Source: an uncultured Fibrobacter sp. (GTDB lineage: Bacteria; Fibrobacterota; Fibrobacteria; Fibrobacterales; Fibrobacteraceae). Taken from it: a DNA stretch of 64,000 bases. The stretch lies in assembly GCF_947166265.1 (NCBI RefSeq), contig NZ_CAMVDO010000016.1, positions 1-64,000 on the forward strand, given 5' to 3'. Below the pieces are notes generated by a model that ran no database searches, had not been told where the DNA came from, and was given only the letters and a program-made list of their open reading frames with translations. A program made the translations under genes and the position numbers. How positions within the stretch are numbered: the first letter of the stretch is position 1; the number at the start of each line of letters is the position of its first letter. Positions 60,604 through 64,000 of the stretch are shown here, one piece after another.

Positions 60604-61692
60604 ATGTCAAAGAAACGTGTAGCAGTGGGTATGAGTGGCGGGGTAGACTCGTCGGTGGCGGCGCTTTTGCTCTTGGAGCAGGGTTATGACGTCTTTGGCG
60701 TGACGCTTTGCGTTTTGCCGCCCCTTTCTTTGGACTACGATCCGGAAGGCGACGAGAGCGTTATACGTGCCCGTGCCGTTGCCAAGCGACTTGGAATCGA
60801 ACATTACGTGGCGGTTTGCGACGACGCCTTTACCGAAAGGGTGCTGAAACGTTGCCACGAGGATTTTGCAAATGCGCGGACGCCGAACCCGTGCTGCTAC
60901 TGTAACCGGTACGTGAAATTCGGCTGGATGATGAACTTTGCCATGGAGCATGGCGCCGACTTCCTGTCGACGGGGCACTATGTGAATGTTAAGGAGGTCG
61001 GCGGCATCCGCAGACTTTTCCGCGGAAAGGACCACGCAAAGGACCAGAGCTACTTTCTGTTCGGTGTTCCCGATGAAGCCATGGCGCGCGTGATGACCCC
61101 GCTAGGGGGCATGGAAAAGCCCGAAGTGCGGGCTTTGGCTTCGAAACACGGTTTCGAAAACGCGAGCGCAAGCGACAGTCAGGACATCTGCTTTGATATT
61201 TACGGAAGCGACTACACGAATTACTTGCAGGATAAATTCGGCTGCATGACGCGCCCAGGAAACTTCGTGACCGCCGAGGGAAAAATCCTGAAAAGTCACG
61301 AAGGTTACCACCGTTACACGGTGGGGCAACGCAAGGGGCTTGGCGTTGCGCTGGGCGTCCCCGCCTTTGTGCAAAGCGTCGATCCTGCAACGGGGAATGT
61401 CCTGGTGACGGCCGACAAGTCGGCCGTCTCTGCTGCAGAAGTCCGCATCGAAAACTGCGTGTGGCACGGAATCAACCCGGTAACGGGGGCTGCATATTCT
61501 GCAGGCGATACCATTGAATGTGAAGGCATGGTCCGTTACCGCCAGCGTACGGTGAAATGTATCGTGAAAATTCTGGAAGGTGGCTCTGCGCTTGCGCAAT
61601 TTGAACAGCCCCTATTTGCAGTGACTCCCGGCCAGTGCGCCGTCTTTTACGATGGCGACATGGTTCTCGGCGGCGGCTGGATCCGAAGATAA
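60604..61692 (+). CDS. mnmA: tRNA-specific 2-thiouridylase
   Basis: MnmA puts sulfur on U34 of Glu, Gln and Lys tRNAs. The PP-loop GMSGGVDSS is at residues 8-16, the first catalytic Cys in NPCCYC near 98, STGHYV near 124, KDQSYFLFGV near 145 and the second Cys in DSQDICF near 197; YTVGQRKGLG follows. Both catalytic cysteines are present. At 362 residues length is normal. It probably is a single gene, followed by a hairpin and the convergent tRNA-Leu. Confidence 0.96.
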   Translation: MSKKRVAVGMSGGVDSSVAALLLLEQGYDVFGVTLCVLPPLSLDYDPEGDESVIRARAVAKRLGIEHYVAVCDDAFTERVLKRCHEDFANARTPNPCCYCNRYVKFGWMMNFAMEHGADFLSTGHYVNVKEVGGIRRLFRGKDHAKDQSYFLFGVPDEAMARVMTPLGGMEKPEVRALASKHGFENASASDSQDICFDIYGSDYTNYLQDKFGCMTRPGNFVTAEGKILKSHEGYHRYTVGQRKGLGVALGVPAFVQSVDPATGNVLVTADKSAVSAAEVRIENCVWHGINPVTGAAYSAGDTIECEGMVRYRQRTVKCIVKILEGGSALAQFEQPLFAVTPGQCAVFYDGDMVLGGGWIRR

Positions 61693-61701
61693 AAAAGAAA
61701 A

Positions 61702-61722
61702 CCCGCTGAATGAATCAGCGGG
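61702..61722. terminator. Terminator between mnmA and tRNA-Leu
   Basis: CCCGCTGA…TCAGCGGG forms an 8-bp stem. On the minus strand it is followed by TTTTCTTTTTT, a good terminator for the tRNA; on the plus strand the T run is weak (CTCTCAGT). Confidence 0.75.
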
Positions 61723-61729
61723 CTCTCAG

Positions 61730-61813
61730 TGCGGATGAAAGGACTTGAACCTTCATGCCCTTGCAGGCACTAGAACCTGAATCTAGCGTGTCTACCAGTT
61801 CCACCACATCCGC
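61730..61813 (-). tRNA. tRNA-Leu (anticodon CAG)
   Basis: Read on the minus strand, acceptor GCGGATG pairs with CATCCGC and the discriminator is A. The anticodon arm CTAGA-TTCAGGT-TCTAG gives CAG, a long variable arm (TGCCTGCAAGGGCAT) marks class II, and the T arm is GAAGG-TTCAAGT-CCTTT. CCA is not encoded. Confidence 0.95.
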
Positions 61814-61858
61814 GTGGGGTAAGCCAAATTTTGAAATTTTTTGCGATTTTGTCAAGGG

Positions 61859-62593
61859 TTATTTAGAAAAAAACTCTAAAATCCATTCGCTATGCTTACT
61901 TTTCCAGTAGTTCCAGTCATGTTCGCCTTGCGGATCGAACTTTAAGTCGCAAGAAGAGCCTATGTTTTGACAGAATTCCTGAATCCAGGGGACGGTCTTG
62001 TCGGAGGGGTAGAGCCGGTCGGAACCCCCTTGGATAAAGCGCCATTTCCCGTTTTTCAGTACGGGTTGTGCTGCAACCTGAGCGGCGGGTCCGAGGGATG
62101 CCCCGTAGGAACTGATGAGGATTCTGTTCAGGATTCTGCGCTTGCCCCACATGGAATAGGCGATTACGCCAAGGGACCCGTCTGAAATACCGACTAGCGA
62201 AACTTCGTCAATGTCTTTCTTGATGCGTTTGGCCAGGTTGTCGAGGGCTTCGTCGACGGATTGAATGGTAGTGGGTTCTACCCAGTGGTTCTGCTTGCAG
62301 GCCGATGCGCTGACTACGGTGTATTTCGGGAGCATCTTGGACATGTCGCTGCCGGCAACGAGCCCTTTCTGGCAGTTGTTGCTTGTCATGCCACCGTGAA
62401 ACCAGACGACGGTTCCCGCTGTAGTCTTGTTGCCGGGAATGCGCCACACTCCGACCGGCATGTCGGGCGTCGAGGCGACCGGAAACATGATGGAGGCATT
62501 TTCGAGTCGCGGGAATTTCTTGGTGTACAAAGTGTCGGTCGGTGCCTGCGCAAAGGCAAACGCTGCACAGAAAAACAAGAAGTGAAAAAACAT
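61859..62593 (-). CDS. Secreted alpha/beta-hydrolase of unknown substrate
   Basis: A signal peptide (residues 1-16, ending AFAQA) precedes an alpha/beta-hydrolase-like domain of about 228 residues. The nucleophile elbow is VGISDGS near 137, an acid candidate is GGSDRLYP near 200 and the His candidate GEHDW near 223; WFHGGMTSNN near 64 looks like the oxyanion-hole region. It is unlike named esterase families that I recognise. In a fibre-degrading organism it could be an esterase, but no carbohydrate-binding part is seen. It stands alone between repeats and tRNA-Leu. Confidence 0.75.
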   Translation of the reverse strand: MFFHFLFFCAAFAFAQAPTDTLYTKKFPRLENASIMFPVASTPDMPVGVWRIPGNKTTAGTVVWFHGGMTSNNCQKGLVAGSDMSKMLPKYTVVSASACKQNHWVEPTTIQSVDEALDNLAKRIKKDIDEVSLVGISDGSLGVIAYSMWGKRRILNRILISSYGASLGPAAQVAAQPVLKNGKWRFIQGGSDRLYPSDKTVPWIQEFCQNIGSSCDLKFDPQGEHDWNYWKSKHSEWILEFFSK

Positions 62594-62614
62594 ATCTGCT
62601 ACCCTAAGTCCTCT

Positions 62615-62798
62615 TCCTAGATCCTTCGACTTCGGCCCTTCGGCAGGCTCAGGGACCTTACTCGGTTAGCGAGCCCGCGAAGCGTGAGCTTAAGCCTGTG
62701 CTGAGCACTGTCGAAGCAAACCATGCTCAGGATGACGCTCTCCTCTTTGGATCCCCTCCCTCCTCTATCGCTATGCTCCAGAGTCGGTCGAGGATGAC
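62615..62798. repeat. Cluster of dispersed palindromic repeats
   Basis: AGATCCTTCGACTTCGGCCCTTCGGCAGGCTCAGGGACC at 62623-62661, CCTGTGCTGAGCACTGTCGAAGC near 62695 and the 50-bp GGATCCCCTCC…GGTCGAGGATGAC at 62749-62798 fill this gap. The last is an inverted near-copy of 37017-37066. No gene is seen. Confidence 0.8.
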
Positions 62799-62821
62799 AT
62801 CTCCTAATCACTAGCCACGGT

Positions 62822-63340
62822 CTACTTCCTCTTTTTCACGACCCACAGGATGAAAAGCACTAGGGAGGCGAGTACCATGGCAAGCACGATGGCGCATCCG
62901 ATAAATCCGTAGTACACCTGGTAATCCATGACAAGCGTGTCAAAGTCCATTTCACCGTCTGTCGAGGCGATGCTGTGGACGACGAAGTTCTTCTCGTCGA
63001 TTCGGCTTGCCGAAATTTCGAGGGGAATGTCGCCTGCGTTTATCGCTGCGAAACTGAACCAGTCCGACATGTCGTCGAGCATTTCCTTGGAGGCGTAAAG
63101 GACAAACGTCGCCTGGTCGTCACCGTTTATCTGGAACGTAGTCTTGTCGAAAAAGGGAATGTTGCTTCCGCCGAAAATGCTTGGGATAGCCGCATGCGAA
63201 ATCGTTCCGTAGAACAGATGCTCCTCTTGCAGGAGTCCCCTGATTGCCGGCATCATATACGAAATGAGCCATGTCGCAAGGAACATGAACAGCAGGGAAA
63301 AGTTCAACAGGGCAGGTTTTCTGGAGGTAAAGAAGCGCAT
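62822..63340 (-). CDS. Two-span membrane protein of unknown function
   Basis: The 172-residue product has membrane helices at about 12-32 and 143-167, with a periplasmic-looking middle domain of about 110 residues (FQINGDDQATFVLYASKE is a sample) and a KKRK tail inside. I recognise no family. The gene starts 7 bases after the stop of the gene that follows in coordinates, on the same strand, so both belong to one transcript that comes from beyond the window's right edge. The two proteins may form a membrane complex. Confidence 0.7.
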   Translation of the reverse strand: MRFFTSRKPALLNFSLLFMFLATWLISYMMPAIRGLLQEEHLFYGTISHAAIPSIFGGSNIPFFDKTTFQINGDDQATFVLYASKEMLDDMSDWFSFAAINAGDIPLEISASRIDEKNFVVHSIASTDGEMDFDTLVMDYQVYYGFIGCAIVLAMVLASLVLFILWVVKKRK

Positions 63341-63347
63341 GAGTTCC

Positions 63348-64000
63348 TTATTGCTTGGAGCGGAAAATAAAGAAGAAGGTGGAAAGCATCAGGACGAGAG
63401 TCAAGAAGTAGAAGGCCATCGGGATTTTGGACTTGAGCGACATTTCGTCGATACTTTGGCTCTGAAAAAATTGGATAAGGTCCTCGCTGTACATGATCGC
63501 CATCTCATTGTTGAAACGGTTCCAGGCGAGCGCCTGTTCTTCGTTTTCTTGCATAAGCGAGAACAGGGAATTCTTGAATGTTTCGGGGAGGGCGCCTACG
63601 ATGCTGTCGCCGAGACTTGCTGCACCAATCAGATAGCCGGCACGTGCCGAGTCGAGAATTTCGTGAATGGAAATTTGAATGTTTGTAGGGAGGTTCGTTG
63701 TCTGGTGCTTGAGAACTTGTAACTTTTCCTGCCACTGTTTTCGGCTTTCCGTATAGCGGCGCATGCTTGAAACCTTGGCGAGGACTTCGCGTTCGAACCG
63801 TTCGACGGCGGAATGCGGCGGGGCCTTGATGCCTATATGGTTGATTTCGTCCATTTCTCGAGAAAAGGCGACGGCGGTTTCTCGGAGGGTCATGGTCTGC
63901 GCCTGTATAAAGACGGTATCTACCCCGAAGCCGATGCGTACGCGTTCCATGCCGCGCATGGCGTACGATTCCTGCAGCTGGTAGTCCGACAGCGTCTTGA
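63348..64000 (-). CDS. Membrane-anchored helical protein of unknown function, 5' end outside window
   Basis: The frame is open to the last base of the window on the minus strand, so the N-terminus is missing; an ATG at 63959 is probably internal because the codons before it continue in the same style. The visible 217 residues are mostly alpha-helical and charged (FSREMDEINHIGIKAPP, RYTESRKQWQEKLQVLK) and end in one membrane helix (about MAFYFLTLVLMLSTFFFIF) with a short RSKQ tail. It may be a tail-anchored or multi-span protein. No family is recognised; it is co-transcribed with the next gene. Confidence 0.65.
   Translation of the reverse strand, partial: KTLSDYQLQESYAMRGMERVRIGFGVDTVFIQAQTMTLRETAVAFSREMDEINHIGIKAPPHSAVERFEREVLAKVSSMRRYTESRKQWQEKLQVLKHQTTNLPTNIQISIHEILDSARAGYLIGAASLGDSIVGALPETFKNSLFSLMQENEEQALAWNRFNNEMAIMYSEDLIQFFQSQSIDEMSLKSKIPMAFYFLTLVLMLSTFFFIFRSKQ

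Overview
The window is a chromosomal piece of a Fibrobacter-like bacterium (Fibrobacterota). The taxonomic markers are two proteins with the Fibrobacter major paralogous (FISUMP) domain (positions 3-1007 and 46971-48755), a fibro-slime (PA14-like) secreted protein (34153-36927), a very large SprA-type outer-membrane translocon protein (53540-60397), and GC-moderate coding with GAA/AAG-rich genes and many dispersed short palindromic repeats. The assignment rests on domain recognition, not on a search.

Region 1 (1-19640) is dominated by an aryl-polyene/flexirubin-type pigment gene cluster. A divergent promoter region near 5500-5600 drives two sets of genes. To the right runs a tightly packed, 14-gene, probably single transcript (5608-19578): two acyl carrier proteins, a three-part fusion (membrane domain + AMP-ligase + hot-dog dehydratase), a family-2 glycosyltransferase, an LpxL-type acyltransferase, an aromatic amino acid ammonia-lyase, a thioesterase, a LolA-like carrier, an MMPL exporter, a lipoprotein, a ketosynthase, a dehydratase, a ketoreductase and a second ketosynthase. 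To the left run a methyltransferase, a ketosynthase-like chain-length factor, a PlsC acyltransferase, a small lipoprotein and argH. Together these can make an aromatic starter, extend and reduce it to a conjugated polyene, methylate it, attach it to a lipid-like carrier and move it to the outer membrane.

Region 2 (19650-33935) holds housekeeping and transport genes: a purine permease, a YhcC-type radical SAM protein, a DEAD-box RNA helicase, tRNA-Ser(CGA), a DJ-1 family protein, an isolated sufB, a sodium:neurotransmitter-type transporter, galE and topB. It also holds the oddest non-coding DNA: a 600-bp array after tRNA-Ser in which the tRNA 3' end is repeated six times between hairpin-rich units, and a 47-bp tandem repeat.

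Region 3 (34150-46900) contains the fibro-slime protein, an MtaB-like methylthiotransferase, a SpoIID-domain protein, def, yajC, a pair of cyclic-nucleotide-binding-fold proteins, the classic rpsP-rimM-trmD-rplS operon and purF.

Region 4 (46970-64000) contains a collagen-like/FISUMP lipoprotein, a diguanylate cyclase, a metallophosphatase overlapping a ResB/CcsA-type cytochrome c synthesis protein, sprA, mnmA, tRNA-Leu(CAG), a secreted hydrolase and two unknown membrane proteins.

The most unusual signal is that the dispersed palindromic repeats are not confined to intergenic DNA: at least nine copies lie in frame inside coding genes (topB, the helicase, the methylthiotransferase, the SpoIID protein and a lipoprotein), where they add short peptides. 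In topB one copy sits between two zinc-ligand cysteines, and the two uninterrupted zinc ribbons of the same protein show what the original spacing was. This resembles the Rickettsia palindromic elements, but in an unrelated phylum.
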